A DNA stretch of 64,000 bases from Paraburkholderia aromaticivorans (GCF_002278075.1 NZ_CP022990.1:1860001-1924000), one strand, 5' to 3'; positions 43,500-53,068 are shown, counted from the first letter of the stretch. Notes: a model not told the origin generated them from the letters alone. Numbers and translations: made by a program.

Positions 43500-45653
43500 A
43501 TGACATCAACTAGCCGTCGCCGTTTCCTGCAGACCGTGGCTTCATCCGCGGGCGCTGCTGCCGCACTGACCGCGCTGCCCGAGTCGATTCGCAATGCGCT
43601 TGCCGTGCCCGCTTTTTCACGCACCGGCACGATTCGCGATGTCGAGCACATCGTCGTGTTCATGCAAGAGAACCGCTCGTTCGACCACTACTTCGGCCAC
43701 ATGCGCGGCGTGCGTGGCTACAACGACCGTTTCCCGATTCCGCTGCCCAACGGCAAGCCGGTGTGGTATCAACCGTCGAAGGAAGATCCGACCAAGCCGG
43801 TCCTGCCGTTCCATCTGAACACGGCGACCACCAGCGCGCAATGCGTCGGCGACCTGGATCACTCCTGGTACAAGACCCATGCCGCGATCGACGGCGGCCG
43901 CTACGACCAGTGGCCGGCCAACAAGACCGACATGACGATGGGCTATCACCTGCGCAGCGACATTCCGTTCCATTACGCGCTGGCCGATGCATTCACCATC
44001 TGCGACGCCTACTTCTGCTCGCTGCCGGGACCCACGCACCCGAACCGCGCGTATCTGATGTCCGGCATGGTCGATCCGACCGGCACGCTGGGCGGTCCGC
44101 TGCTCGACAACAACGATTTCGTCGACGGCGACGGTCCGCCGAATTACCAGTTGCTTTCGTGGACCACGTATCCGGAGCGTCTGCAAGCCGCGGGGATTTC
44201 GTGGCAGGTGTACCAGCAAGGCCTGACCGGCGCCGATCCGCTGAACGGCAACTACGGCACCAACATCCTGCAGAACTTCACGAACTTCATCAACGCGCAA
44301 CCGGGTTCGCCGTTGTATGAGCGCGCGCAAACCGTGCGCACCATCGACGACCTGAAGGCCGACGTGCTGGCCAACAAGCTGCCGCAAGTGTCGTGGTTGT
44401 GCCCGCCGGCCGCGTACTCGGAGCACCCGAGCTACACGCCCGCATATGGCGCGGAATACACGTCGCAGATTCTGGACGCGCTGACGTCGAATCCCGAGGT
44501 CTGGAGCAAGACCGTGCTGTTCATCATGTACGACGAGAACGACGGCTTCTTCGATCACCTCGTGCCGCCGCAGCCGGCCACGACCGGCGCGCAGGGCAAG
44601 TCGACGGTCAGCACCGAAGGCGAAATTCACAACGTGGTGAATCCCCAGCGCGGCGGCAGCTACACCGCCGACGGCCTGCCTTACGGCCTCGGCCCGCGCG
44701 TGCCGATGACGATCGTGTCGCCGTGGAGCAAGGGCGGCTTTGTATGCTCGCAGGTGTTCGACCACACGTCGGTGATTCGCTTCATCGAAGCGCGTTTTGG
44801 CGCCTATGAGCCGAACATCACGGCATGGCGCCGCGCGGTATGCGGCGACCTGACCACGGCGTTCGACTTCCGCACGCCGGATTCGAAAGTGCCGCCGCTG
44901 CCGGATACGAGCAATTACAAGAGCATCGCCGACAACCAGTGCGCCACACAGCCGAAGCCGACCGTCCCCGCGACGCCGGGCGCGATCGATCCGCAGGAAA
45001 GCGGCATTCGTTTTGCGCGCGCACTGCCGTATGAGTTGCATGTGAACGGACACGCGGACGCGAAGAAGAACACGTTCGAAATCTCGATCGGCAACACCGG
45101 CGATCAGGGCGCGCACTTCTATCTGTACTCGACCAATCGCACGGACGGTCCGTGGCGCTACACCGTCGAAGCGGGCAAATCGCTCAACGAGACGTTCGAT
45201 CTGACGATGACCAACGGCGTGTACACGTTCGAAGTGTTCGGGCCGAATGGTTTCGTGCGCAAGTTCGCGGGCAACACGCAGCAGGCGACGGCGCGGAACG
45301 CGCAATTCGCCGGCGGCCACGGCAATAACAAACCGGCGCAACCGGAAGTGAAGGTGCAATACGACGTCGCGAACGGCAACGTGTTCCTCAAGTTCAGCAA
45401 CAAGGGCAGCGGCCTTGCGCGCTTGACGGTGACGGACAACGCGTACGGTGCGCGCCCTCGCCCGGTGCTGGTGCCGGCAGGCGCGCATATCGAGGAAGCA
45501 TGGGTGCTGGCGTCGAGCCATCACTGGTACGACTTGACGGTGACGAGCAACGACGACGCCAGCTTCTCGCGCCGTCTCGCGGGTCACGTCGAGAATGGGC
45601 GGCCGAGCATTAGCGATCCGGCGGCGGTCGCGCCGGTGTTGGTGGTGAGCTAA
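43500..45653 (+). CDS. Phosphocholine-specific phospholipase C, Tat-exported
   Basis: 717 residues. Tat signal SRRRFLQTVASSAGAAAALTA is at the start. The AcpA/PLC active site is EHIVVFMQENRSFDHYFGHM near 49-68 with GMVDPTGTLGG, DENDGFFDHLVPP and GPRVPMTIVSPWSKGG. Two C-terminal beta modules (about 500-600, 610-700) match the repeated domain of unknown function in these enzymes. It cleaves phosphatidylcholine and sphingomyelin outside the cell. Chromosomal homologues are usual in Burkholderia. Confidence 0.95.
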   Translation: MTSTSRRRFLQTVASSAGAAAALTALPESIRNALAVPAFSRTGTIRDVEHIVVFMQENRSFDHYFGHMRGVRGYNDRFPIPLPNGKPVWYQPSKEDPTKPVLPFHLNTATTSAQCVGDLDHSWYKTHAAIDGGRYDQWPANKTDMTMGYHLRSDIPFHYALADAFTICDAYFCSLPGPTHPNRAYLMSGMVDPTGTLGGPLLDNNDFVDGDGPPNYQLLSWTTYPERLQAAGISWQVYQQGLTGADPLNGNYGTNILQNFTNFINAQPGSPLYERAQTVRTIDDLKADVLANKLPQVSWLCPPAAYSEHPSYTPAYGAEYTSQILDALTSNPEVWSKTVLFIMYDENDGFFDHLVPPQPATTGAQGKSTVSTEGEIHNVVNPQRGGSYTADGLPYGLGPRVPMTIVSPWSKGGFVCSQVFDHTSVIRFIEARFGAYEPNITAWRRAVCGDLTTAFDFRTPDSKVPPLPDTSNYKSIADNQCATQPKPTVPATPGAIDPQESGIRFARALPYELHVNGHADAKKNTFEISIGNTGDQGAHFYLYSTNRTDGPWRYTVEAGKSLNETFDLTMTNGVYTFEVFGPNGFVRKFAGNTQQATARNAQFAGGHGNNKPAQPEVKVQYDVANGNVFLKFSNKGSGLARLTVTDNAYGARPRPVLVPAGAHIEEAWVLASSHHWYDLTVTSNDDASFSRRLAGHVENGRPSISDPAAVAPVLVVS

Positions 45654-45799
45654 GAGCGGGTCACGCGCGCTGGGCTTCGATCGAGTGGGCGCCTGGTTTG
45701 CGCAGGCATGATCGAAGCCCGGTTGCGCGAGTGTGCTCTGCAGAAAGTCGCGCGCGGCGTTAAAGTGAAGCTCCCCTATCGCTTGCCGAGGCACCCGCC

Positions 45800-46081
45800 A
45801 TGGACCGTAATGCATTCACCGAAAGCCTGACGAAAGAAGGCTTCCCCGACGCCGTGGTTGTCACGCGCGAAGCGAACGTCGAGATGGAAGTTCACGAGCA
45901 TCCTTTCGAAGCCAAGGCGCTGATCCTCGAAGGCGACATGAACATACGCGTGGGCGACGAGGAGCGCGCTTATCGCGTCGGCGACGTGTTCCATGTGCCG
46001 GCGAACAAACCGCATTCGGAGCGCTATGGCCCGAACGGTGTGACCTATCTGGTAGGAAGGAAGCAGTCAGGCGCGGCCTGA
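45800..46081 (+). CDS. Cupin domain protein
   Basis: 93 residues. One cupin barrel: metal-binding motif EVHEHPFEAKALILEG (His, His, Glu) near 30-46 and DVFHVPANKPHSERYG for the second motif. These proteins bind or convert small molecules, often as dioxygenases or isomerases. It faces the M14 gene across 30 bases. Its substrate is unknown. Confidence 0.85.
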   Translation: MDRNAFTESLTKEGFPDAVVVTREANVEMEVHEHPFEAKALILEGDMNIRVGDEERAYRVGDVFHVPANKPHSERYGPNGVTYLVGRKQSGAA

Positions 46082-46112
46082 CAGACAGCACGCGCCTATC
46101 GAAAGCAGACCG

Positions 46113-47228
46113 TCAGGCGCCCAGCAAAACCCCAGTCCTGATGGGCCGCGTGCCCGTGACACGCCCGAGCGGCGCGCCGGCCGTCACGAAGCGAATCGCG
46201 CGCCGCATATAAAACACACCTTCCGTATTGCTGACGATCGTCGTGGTCTCATCCGTCAACGGATCGACGATATCGAACAGCGCTTGCCCGACGCGAATCG
46301 TATCGCCGATCTTCGCGCGATGAATGAGGATGCCGCTCACAGGCGCATAGAACTGCTCGCTGCCGGCGAGCGGCGTGGCGGGCGTCAGCAACGCCGGCAA
46401 GGGCTTGGCATCGCGCTGGATCGCCTTGCGCCACACGAAATAATCGACCAGCGCGTCGGCATCCTCCTGAGCGAGCTCATAGGAAACGTCACGTTGTCCG
46501 CGGCACTCCACGGTCACCGCGATCGCACCGTTGGGCACCGGCTTGTCGGCCGGCAAAGCCTGCTGCAACTGCCACCACAACAGACTATGCGTTTCGTCGA
46601 ACGCCTCGCCGCCCGAGTTGGTGGCGAGCAACGACGCCTGCGCCCCGAGATAGCGCGACAACGGCTCGAACTCCGGCCACGCGGCCTCGCTGGTATAGAG
46701 ATGCATCGCCGCTTCGAGCGAACAATGCAAGTCGATGATCACATCCGCATCGAACGAGAGCTTCAGCATCGCCAGTTGCAGCGATTCGAATTCCGTCAAC
46801 GGTCTCTGGTTCGCCAGTTCCTCGGCAATCAACTTGCGAACAATCCGCACATTCTCGGCCGCATTGGAACCCAACGCCTCTTTTGCTCGCGCGATCAATT
46901 TCGGAAACTGCAAGAAGTGGCGATTGAAGTTCTTCCCGCTGCCCAGATCGAAGCGGCCAAGAAATTGGCCGAGCACGTATTGTCCGAGCCCGACCGGATT
47001 CGCCACCGGCACGAGCACGATCTCCGCATTCAGCGCGCCCTGCCGTTCCAGTTCGAGCAAACGACGTTTGAGCAATACCGTCGTCAGCATCGCGGGCGTT
47101 TCATCGGCATGCAGCGACGACTGGATATAAATCTTCTGACCGCTATTCGCCGGGCCGAAGTGAAACGACACCAGTTCGCGGTGCGTGCCGATAGCCGGCG
47201 AGAGAAGCGGAATCGATTGCCTGTTCAT
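46113..47228 (-). CDS. Succinylglutamate desuccinylase/aspartoacylase family amidohydrolase
   Basis: 371 residues. Zinc carboxypeptidase-like fold: first zinc site in SLHADETPAML (His, Glu), second in ADVIIDLHCSLEAAMHLY (His). The glutamate base appears in VTVECRGQRDVSYE. The C-terminal half (about 275-360: GSEQFYAPVSGILIHRAKIG, RVGQALFDIVDPL) looks like a biotinyl/lipoyl-like barrel found in this subgroup. It removes an acyl group from an N-acyl amino acid. The adjacent solute-binding gene on the same strand may deliver that compound. Confidence 0.85.
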   Translation of the reverse strand: MNRQSIPLLSPAIGTHRELVSFHFGPANSGQKIYIQSSLHADETPAMLTTVLLKRRLLELERQGALNAEIVLVPVANPVGLGQYVLGQFLGRFDLGSGKNFNRHFLQFPKLIARAKEALGSNAAENVRIVRKLIAEELANQRPLTEFESLQLAMLKLSFDADVIIDLHCSLEAAMHLYTSEAAWPEFEPLSRYLGAQASLLATNSGGEAFDETHSLLWWQLQQALPADKPVPNGAIAVTVECRGQRDVSYELAQEDADALVDYFVWRKAIQRDAKPLPALLTPATPLAGSEQFYAPVSGILIHRAKIGDTIRVGQALFDIVDPLTDETTTIVSNTEGVFYMRRAIRFVTAGAPLGRVTGTRPIRTGVLLGA

Positions 47229-47266
47229 GAGCGTGAGTCTTTGGAAGAAAGTCGGAAGTCGGAGAA

Positions 47267-48034
47267 TCAGTTTCCGTACGGATCGAAGTCGAAGTACTTC
47301 TTCGCGATCTGCGCGTACGTGCCGTCCTTACGCATCGACGCGATCGCCTCGTTAATGGAGGCCTGCACCGCGGTCTCGTCCTTACGCAAGCCGATGCCTA
47401 CCCCGCGATCGCCCATGGAGAGCGGTTCGCCCACGAACGCAAAGCCCTTGGCCGCCGGTGTGCGCAAAAATCCGTAGTCCGCCTCCACCGACCCGAGCAA
47501 CGCGCCGTCGAGACGCCCGTTCTCCAGGTCGGCGAAGACTTCTTCCTGACTCTTGTACGCCACCACGTGCACGCCGAGCGGCGCCCAGTTCTTCAGCGCA
47601 TACCCTTCGAACTGGGTGCCCGACTGCACGCCGATTGCCTTGCCGGCCAGCGCGTTCAAGCCGCCCGCGAGCGCGGATCCCTGGCGCGCGATCAGCCGCG
47701 ATTTGAACTGGAACAGTTTCGACGAAAACAGAATCTGTTGTTCTCGCTTTTCCGTGATCGCCATCGACGATAGAATCGCGTCGATCTTGCGCGCCTGCAG
47801 CGCCGGGATCATCCCCGAGAATTCGAGCTCCACCCACTGGCAGCGCGCGTGAATGCGCTGGCAGATTTCGTTGCCAAGATCGACGTCGAAGCCCCTGAAG
47901 CCGCCATCGGGCGCTTTGGAGTCCATCGGCGGGTAGGTCGGATCGATGCCGAGACGCAGCGTGGTCGAATCAGCGGCAAACGCGCCGCCGCTGAAAGCCA
48001 GCGCGGCGCTCAAGATCATCAGCGAAATTTTCAT
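47267..48034 (-). CDS. ABC-type amino-acid-binding periplasmic protein (orphan)
   Basis: 255 residues. Signal peptide (MILSAALAFSGGAFAA) then type II binding protein: LRLGIDPTYPPMDSKAPDGG and GFDVDLGNEICQRI, ending ASMRKDGTYAQIAKKYF. It resembles ArgT/HisJ-type proteins for basic or polar amino acids. No permease or ATPase gene is adjacent, so it depends on a remote transporter or acts as a sensor. It is divergent from a LysR gene and upstream of the amidohydrolase. Confidence 0.9.
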   Translation of the reverse strand: MKISLMILSAALAFSGGAFAADSTTLRLGIDPTYPPMDSKAPDGGFRGFDVDLGNEICQRIHARCQWVELEFSGMIPALQARKIDAILSSMAITEKREQQILFSSKLFQFKSRLIARQGSALAGGLNALAGKAIGVQSGTQFEGYALKNWAPLGVHVVAYKSQEEVFADLENGRLDGALLGSVEADYGFLRTPAAKGFAFVGEPLSMGDRGVGIGLRKDETAVQASINEAIASMRKDGTYAQIAKKYFDFDPYGN

Positions 48035-48156
48035 GGGAGCACGGAGTGTGGGGTGGGCGGATGACTACCGCGCCATCCTATGCCGCGTCCGCGCCTCAAA
48101 GAAGTCCCGTTCGGACTATCATGATCACTTTTACCGATCACCGGACGGCAGCCTTC

Positions 48157-49077
48157 ATGGCATTGACGATCTCCCAGCTCCGCGCATTCACCGCCGTGGC
48201 CGAGCACGGCAGCATCCGCGCGGCCTCGCGGGCGCTCGGCATTGCGCAGAGCGGCATCACGCAGCAGTTGCAGAACCTCGAATCGATGCTCGGCGCGACG
48301 CTGTTCACCCGCACGAATCGAGGCATTGCGTTGACCGCGCTCGGCCAGCGGCTGTTGCAGCGAGCCGGCACGATCATCGGCGAATGCGAACGCGCAGAGC
48401 AGGAAGTGCGGCAACTGCGCGGCGACTATGTCGGCGAGGTCACGTTCGGCATGACGACCGAACCGCTCGTCGACGCGTTCGCGCCGGTGCTGATGGAATT
48501 TCGCACGCGCTTCGAGCGGGTCGCGGTGCATTTGCGCACCGGCACCTCGCGCATGATGATTTCCTGGATTCGCGAAGGCACGCTGGATTTCGCGGTTGCC
48601 CTCGTGTCGAAGCACACGGATACCGCCGATCTCTCGGTCATGCCGCTCTATCCATCCGATCCGGTGATCGTCTGCCGCCAGGGGCATCCGAAGGCCGGCG
48701 CGACCTCGCTGGCCGAACTGGTCGATTGCACGTGGGTCGCCACGCGCTCGCCGAATCTCACGGCCGATCCGCGTATCAACCGCTTAAGCCATCTGTTCGA
48801 AAGCCACGGCTTGCCGCCACCGAAAATCGTCGCGACGGTGGAAGGCTTGTACGAGACACTGCATCTGGTGAGCGAAACGGATTGCCTGTCGCTGGAGTCG
48901 TCGATCGTGGTGAAGCGCGGGCCGTTTGCGAATACGCTTGCCTCGGTTCCCGTGCGCGAGCGCTCGGTCGAGCAGAACGTCTGCCTGCTACAACGCGCAG
49001 CCATTCCGCTCACACCGGCCGCGCAGGAACTTGCGACCATGCTCGCCTCGTACACCCGCACGGTGCGGGCGCGTTGA
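48157..49077 (+). CDS. LysR-type transcriptional regulator
   Basis: 306 residues from ATG 48157. HTH at 1-60: ISQLRAFTAVAEHGSIRAAS and IAQSGITQQLQNLESML. The effector domain ends TPAAQELATMLASYTRT. It is divergent from the solute-binding/amidohydrolase pair, 122 bases away, so it most likely regulates N-acyl amino acid uptake and hydrolysis. It converges with lysA across 13 bases. Confidence 0.9.
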   Translation: MALTISQLRAFTAVAEHGSIRAASRALGIAQSGITQQLQNLESMLGATLFTRTNRGIALTALGQRLLQRAGTIIGECERAEQEVRQLRGDYVGEVTFGMTTEPLVDAFAPVLMEFRTRFERVAVHLRTGTSRMMISWIREGTLDFAVALVSKHTDTADLSVMPLYPSDPVIVCRQGHPKAGATSLAELVDCTWVATRSPNLTADPRINRLSHLFESHGLPPPKIVATVEGLYETLHLVSETDCLSLESSIVVKRGPFANTLASVPVRERSVEQNVCLLQRAAIPLTPAAQELATMLASYTRTVRAR

Positions 49078-49090
49078 AGCGGCAGCGAAA

Positions 49091-50332
49091 TTACACCGGC
49101 ATGTCGAGCGCGATCAACTCATCGATAGTCTGCCGACGGCGAATCAGCCGCGGCTTGCCTTGCTCCAACAGCACCTCGGGCGCAAGCGGCCGGCTGTTGT
49201 AGTTCGAAGACATCGACGCGCCGTAGGCACCCGCGTCGTGAAATACGATGAAGTCACCCACTTCGGGCGTGGGTAGGGAGCGCTGCGTGATGGCACCGCC
49301 CGCGGCTTGTGTGAATACGTCGCCGGCTTCGCATAGCGGCCCGGCCACCGCGAACGAATCAACCGGCGCGTCGCTCGGCGAACCATCGCGTTTCAGCACC
49401 GTCATCTCATGATGACTGCCGTAAAACGACGGCCGCACGAGATCGTTGAATCCTGCGTCGACCAGAACGAACTGCTGCGCGGGGCGGCGGTTCAATGCGT
49501 GCACTTCGGCAACGAGCACGCCCGCCTGCGCCACCAGAAAGCGCCCCGGTTCGATCTCCAGCCTCACGCGATGCCCCACGTGCGCTTCGATCCGCCGCCG
49601 CGCCACGTCCCAGAGCCGGAAGTAATGCGCGGCGTCGATCGCGGGCTCGCCTTCGCGATACGGCACCGACAAGCCACCGCCCGCGGAAATTGCTTCGATA
49701 TCGTGGCCCAGGCCCTTTACGGCGTCGACCATCGCATCGCAGACGCGCGACAGATGGCCATAGTCGACGCCCGAGCCGATATGCATGTGCAACCCAACCA
49801 GCTTCAGGCGATAACGCCGGACCAGCGCCACGGCGCGCGGCACGTCGTCGAGCCAGATGCCATGCTTGCTATGCTCGCCGCCCGTGTTGGTCTTGTTGCT
49901 GTGCCCGTGGCCAAAACCCGGATTGATCCTCAGCCACACGCAATGGCCTTCGGGCGCATGACGTCCTATCCGTTCGAGCATATCGAGCGAGCCCGCGTTG
50001 ACCGTGATGCGATGCTCGACCACGGTGGCAAGCGTCGCGTGATCGATCAGATCCGCTGTGAACACGACACCTTCGGGGTCGCCCTCAGGCGTAAAGCCTG
50101 CCGCGAGACTGCGCCTGATTTCGCCCAACGATACCGCGTCGACCGTGGCGCCTTCGTCGCGCATCAGTTTGAGGATATGCAGGTTCGAACCCGCCTTCTG
50201 TGCGTAACGGATCACATCGAAGCCGCGCAGTTCGGCGAGGTTTCCACGGATTACGTCCGCGTCGTAGACCCAAAGCGGCGTGCCGTGCTCGTGGGCAAGC
50301 GCGGCGAGTTGTTGCGGATTGAATGGCGTCAC
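49091..50332 (-). CDS. lysA: Diaminopimelate decarboxylase
   Basis: 413 residues from GTG 50332 (MTPFNPQQLAALAHEHG), which suits the family better than the upstream ATG at 50392. PLP-lysine in FDVIRYAQKAGSNLHILKL near 40-58, the glycine loop ISAGGGLSVPYREGE, the EPGRFLVAQAGVLV stretch, and the late CEAGDVF cysteine/Glu motif are all seen. It makes L-lysine from meso-diaminopimelate. The divergent LysR gene at 50444 is the expected activator, as in E. coli lysR-lysA. Confidence 0.9.
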   Translation of the reverse strand: MTPFNPQQLAALAHEHGTPLWVYDADVIRGNLAELRGFDVIRYAQKAGSNLHILKLMRDEGATVDAVSLGEIRRSLAAGFTPEGDPEGVVFTADLIDHATLATVVEHRITVNAGSLDMLERIGRHAPEGHCVWLRINPGFGHGHSNKTNTGGEHSKHGIWLDDVPRAVALVRRYRLKLVGLHMHIGSGVDYGHLSRVCDAMVDAVKGLGHDIEAISAGGGLSVPYREGEPAIDAAHYFRLWDVARRRIEAHVGHRVRLEIEPGRFLVAQAGVLVAEVHALNRRPAQQFVLVDAGFNDLVRPSFYGSHHEMTVLKRDGSPSDAPVDSFAVAGPLCEAGDVFTQAAGGAITQRSLPTPEVGDFIVFHDAGAYGASMSSNYNSRPLAPEVLLEQGKPRLIRRRQTIDELIALDMPV

Positions 50333-50400
50333 GGTTCCCGTCTCTCGATTTCGAAGTGTTGGCGTGACGACATGATGCTGAAAGCCGATCATTCAGTAAA

Positions 50401-50442
50401 ATACCCATTTTTGCCAACCCCATTCACTTCTGATATACCCAT
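50401..50442. promoter_or_regulatory. Candidate LysR operator in the lysA-lysR gap
   Basis: Two ATACCCAT direct repeats (50401-50408 and 50435-50442) 34 bases apart, about three helical turns, with a partial third CCCAT between them. They lie in the 111-base divergent gap. Confidence 0.4.
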
Positions 50443-50443
50443 C

Positions 50444-51373
50444 ATGGCGCTCACGCATCGGCATATCGAAGTCTTCCGCGCGCTGATGACGGCGGGCAGC
50501 GTCACCAAAGCCGCGGAAATGCTTTTCACCTCGCAGCCCACCGTGAGCCGCGAACTCGCGCGCATGGAACAGAGCATCGGCTTTGCCTTGTTCGAACGCA
50601 CCACCGGGCGGCTGCGTCCCACCCAGTCGGCGCTCATGTTGTTCGACGAGATCAAGCGCGCGTATGTCGGGCTCGAACGTGTGGCGTCCACCGCCGCCAG
50701 TCTGCGCGAATTCCAGGGTGGCCAGCTCTGCGTGATCGCTTTGCCCGCGTTTTCGCATTCGATCTTGCCGGGCGCGGCGAAGCGCTTTCATGACACCCAG
50801 CCCGGCGCCAGTGTGTCGATCGCAACGCAGGAATCGCCGTTTCTCGAGGAATGGCTGACCGCCCAGCGCTACGACCTCGGCTTGACCGAGCACGGCGCGC
50901 CGCCAGCAGGCACGCGTCTGACACCGTTGCTCGAAGTGGACGAAGTGTGCGTGCTGCCCGACGGGCATCCGTTGCTCGGCAAGCGCGTGATCGCGTTGAA
51001 GGATTTCGCCAATCAGCCTTTCATCAGCCTGTCGTCGAACGATCCGTACCGGATTCAGATCGACGCGGCCTTTGCCCAAGCACATATCGCGCGCCGCCAG
51101 ATCGTCGAGACGCCCACGGCGGTCTCCGTGTGCAGCTTCGTGCGGCAAGGTCTTGGCGTGGCGATCGTCAATCCGTTGACGGCCCTCGATTTCGCGGGCC
51201 GCAATCTGCATATCCGGCCGCTTGCCGTGTCGTTGCCGTTTCGCGTGAGCGTGATTCATCCGGAACATCGTCCGGCACATCCGCTCGCCGGCGCGTTCGT
51301 TCAAGCGCTGCAAAGCGAAGCCGCCGCGCTGCGGCTACAATTGAAAATCCACACCGGACGTAAGCAGCAATAA
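50444..51373 (+). CDS. LysR-type activator, probable LysR of lysA
   Basis: 309 residues from ATG 50444. HTH reads THRHIEVFRALMTAGSVTKA and FTSQPTVSRELARMEQSIGF, with an effector domain PLLEVDEVCVLPDGHPLLG and SVCSFVRQGLGVAIVNPLTA. Divergent placement with lysA matches the classical lysR-lysA pair, where LysR activates lysA when lysine is low. A reading frame that continues far upstream, antisense to lysA, is not part of it. Confidence 0.85.
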   Translation: MALTHRHIEVFRALMTAGSVTKAAEMLFTSQPTVSRELARMEQSIGFALFERTTGRLRPTQSALMLFDEIKRAYVGLERVASTAASLREFQGGQLCVIALPAFSHSILPGAAKRFHDTQPGASVSIATQESPFLEEWLTAQRYDLGLTEHGAPPAGTRLTPLLEVDEVCVLPDGHPLLGKRVIALKDFANQPFISLSSNDPYRIQIDAAFAQAHIARRQIVETPTAVSVCSFVRQGLGVAIVNPLTALDFAGRNLHIRPLAVSLPFRVSVIHPEHRPAHPLAGAFVQALQSEAAALRLQLKIHTGRKQQ

Positions 51374-51547
51374 CGGCGTCGTTCGAGCATCCACGCGCGC
51401 AACGGCCGCCGGCACCCACCGATAAAAAGTCCGGGCACGCTTCAAGCTAAGCACAGTAGCAAACCAATTGCGAACGCGAACGGCGCACGGCGCTTTCGCG
51501 CCGCATGGCGTCTTTTATGTCGTAGACCATCAACAGGAGTTTCCCAA

Positions 51548-52402
51548 ATGATGAATCGAGACAATCCCGTCTGGCTGATCACAGGATGTTCCACCGGCTT
51601 CGGCCGCGAGTTGGCGAAGCTGGTGCTGGAGCGCGGCTGGCGCGCGGTGGTCACCGCGCGCGACCCGTCGAAAGTGAAAGATATCGTCGAAGGCCACGGC
51701 GATCGCGCACTGGTTCTGCCGCTCGACGTGACGAATTCCAAGCAGATCGAAGACGTGGTCGCGCAGACGAAGCAGCGCTTCGGCCGCGTCGATGCACTCG
51801 TCAACAATGCGGGCTATGGTTATCTGGCCGCGATCGAGGAAGGTGAAGACGACGAAGTGCGCGCCATGTTCGAAACGAACGTGTTTGGCCTCGTCGACAT
51901 GACGAAAGCGGTCCTGCCGATCATGCGCGAGCAGCATAGCGGCTTGATCGTCAATGTGTCGTCCATCGGCGGTATCACGAGCTTCGCGGCAACCGGCTAT
52001 TACCACGCCACCAAATACGCGGTGGAGGGTCTGTCCGAATCGCTGGCAACGGAAGTGAAGCCGCTCGGCATCGACGTGCTGATCGTCGAGCCCGGACCGT
52101 TCCGCACGAACTGGGCGGGTCCGTCGATCAAACAGTCCGCCACGGTGATCGAGGACTACGCGGCCACGGCCGGCGAACGCCGCAAGCAGACCGAGGCGCG
52201 CAGCGGCAAGCAGGCCGGCGACCCGGTGCGCGCAGCGCAGGCGATCATCGACGCCGCCCTTTCGGACACACCGCCGCTGCGTTTGCTGCTCGGCAAGGCC
52301 GCACTCGAATTGGCGCGCAAGAAGCTGGACTTCATGCGCGGCGATTTCGATAAATGGGAAGCCACGACAGTGGGCGCGGATTTTCCGGAAGGGGCGGGTT
52401 AA
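51548..52402 (+). CDS. Short-chain dehydrogenase/reductase
   Basis: 284 residues. NAD(P) loop WLITGCSTGFGRELAKLV near 9-26, DALVNNAGYGYLAAIEEG, and the catalytic Y-x3-K in GYYHATKYAVEGLSESL with upstream Ser in NVSSIGG. The specificity end PGPFRTNWAGPS and the long C-terminal part match SDR family members acting on lipids or small carbonyls. Its substrate is unknown. Confidence 0.9.
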   Translation: MMNRDNPVWLITGCSTGFGRELAKLVLERGWRAVVTARDPSKVKDIVEGHGDRALVLPLDVTNSKQIEDVVAQTKQRFGRVDALVNNAGYGYLAAIEEGEDDEVRAMFETNVFGLVDMTKAVLPIMREQHSGLIVNVSSIGGITSFAATGYYHATKYAVEGLSESLATEVKPLGIDVLIVEPGPFRTNWAGPSIKQSATVIEDYAATAGERRKQTEARSGKQAGDPVRAAQAIIDAALSDTPPLRLLLGKAALELARKKLDFMRGDFDKWEATTVGADFPEGAG

Positions 52403-52431
52403 TCAGCCGCGCGAGGTGCCCGTTGGCCGGG

Positions 52432-52848
52432 TCAAAACTCGACCAACGCGAAATCTTCCTTGCCCACGTCGCAAAGCGGGCAGCGCCAGTCGGCCGGGAC
52501 ATCCGCCCAGCGCGTGCCCGGCGCGATGCCTTCCTCGGGCAAACCCGCCGCTTCGTCGTAGACCCAACCGCAGATCACGCAGACCCACTGCTTGAGATCG
52601 TCCGCCGAGGCGGCACCATCGGCGCACGCATGCGGCGCATCGGCCGCCTGCGAGGCCGGCGTGTCATCCAGGCTGACCACCAACGGCGCGGCGGTGCCCA
52701 CGCCGGTTTCCGCGAGACGCGCCTGCAGGCTTTCCAACAGCCGCTGCGCTTCGGCCTGCGTCAGATCGATCCAGTACGGATCGCCGGCGCCGTCGTTGAG
52801 CCGCTCGGGGGAAAACTGGATCTCTACCGCTACGCCCTTCTTGTACAT
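52432..52848 (-). CDS. Rubredoxin with N-terminal extension
   Basis: 138 residues from ATG 52848. The last 52 residues are a complete rubredoxin: WVCVICGWVYDEAAGLPEEG, then WADVPADWRCPLCDVGKEDF with both C-x2-C pairs. The first 85 residues (AVEIQFSPERLNDGAGDPYW, LTQAEAQRLLESLQARLAE) are an extra domain with no known family, much longer than usual rubredoxins (about 55). It carries one-electron transfer to alkane or other oxygenases. A Rieske oxygenase gene lies on the same strand nearby. Confidence 0.9.
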   Translation of the reverse strand: MYKKGVAVEIQFSPERLNDGAGDPYWIDLTQAEAQRLLESLQARLAETGVGTAAPLVVSLDDTPASQAADAPHACADGAASADDLKQWVCVICGWVYDEAAGLPEEGIAPGTRWADVPADWRCPLCDVGKEDFALVEF

Positions 52849-52951
52849 GGCAGATCGGAATATCGATGAGGCCGGCAACGCGCCCCGAAAGAAACGCCTT
52901 CGGAACGTGCCGGCATGGTCGGAAGCGTTGCGCGGAAGCTTCGCGCGCGGA

Positions 52952-53068
52952 TTAGACGAACTGGTTCAACACGATGGCGGCGATCAGGCCGGCCGCGCCG
53001 ATGAGGCCCAGCAATTGCAGCAGAGTGAGGGATTTACGGGTTGCGGTAGGGATCTGTTGCGTAGTCAC
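52952..53068 (-). CDS. Small single-helix membrane protein
   Basis: 38-codon ORF from GTG 53068: VTTQQIPTATRKSLTLLQ followed by a helix (LLGLIGAAGLIAAIVLNQFV). It has the look of a small inner-membrane peptide and good codon use, but the ribosome site is weak. It lies between the Rieske and rubredoxin genes, same strand. Confidence 0.5.
   Translation of the reverse strand: MTTQQIPTATRKSLTLLQLLGLIGAAGLIAAIVLNQFV

Noticed and set aside
43617..45815. 732-codon frame antisense to phospholipase C
   Set aside because: Shadow of a strongly biased coding sequence; no motif or ribosome site.
49409..50443. Long plus-strand frame joined upstream to the lysR gene
   Set aside because: It is antisense to lysA, rich in Arg/His and without motifs; the LysR HTH starts at 50444.
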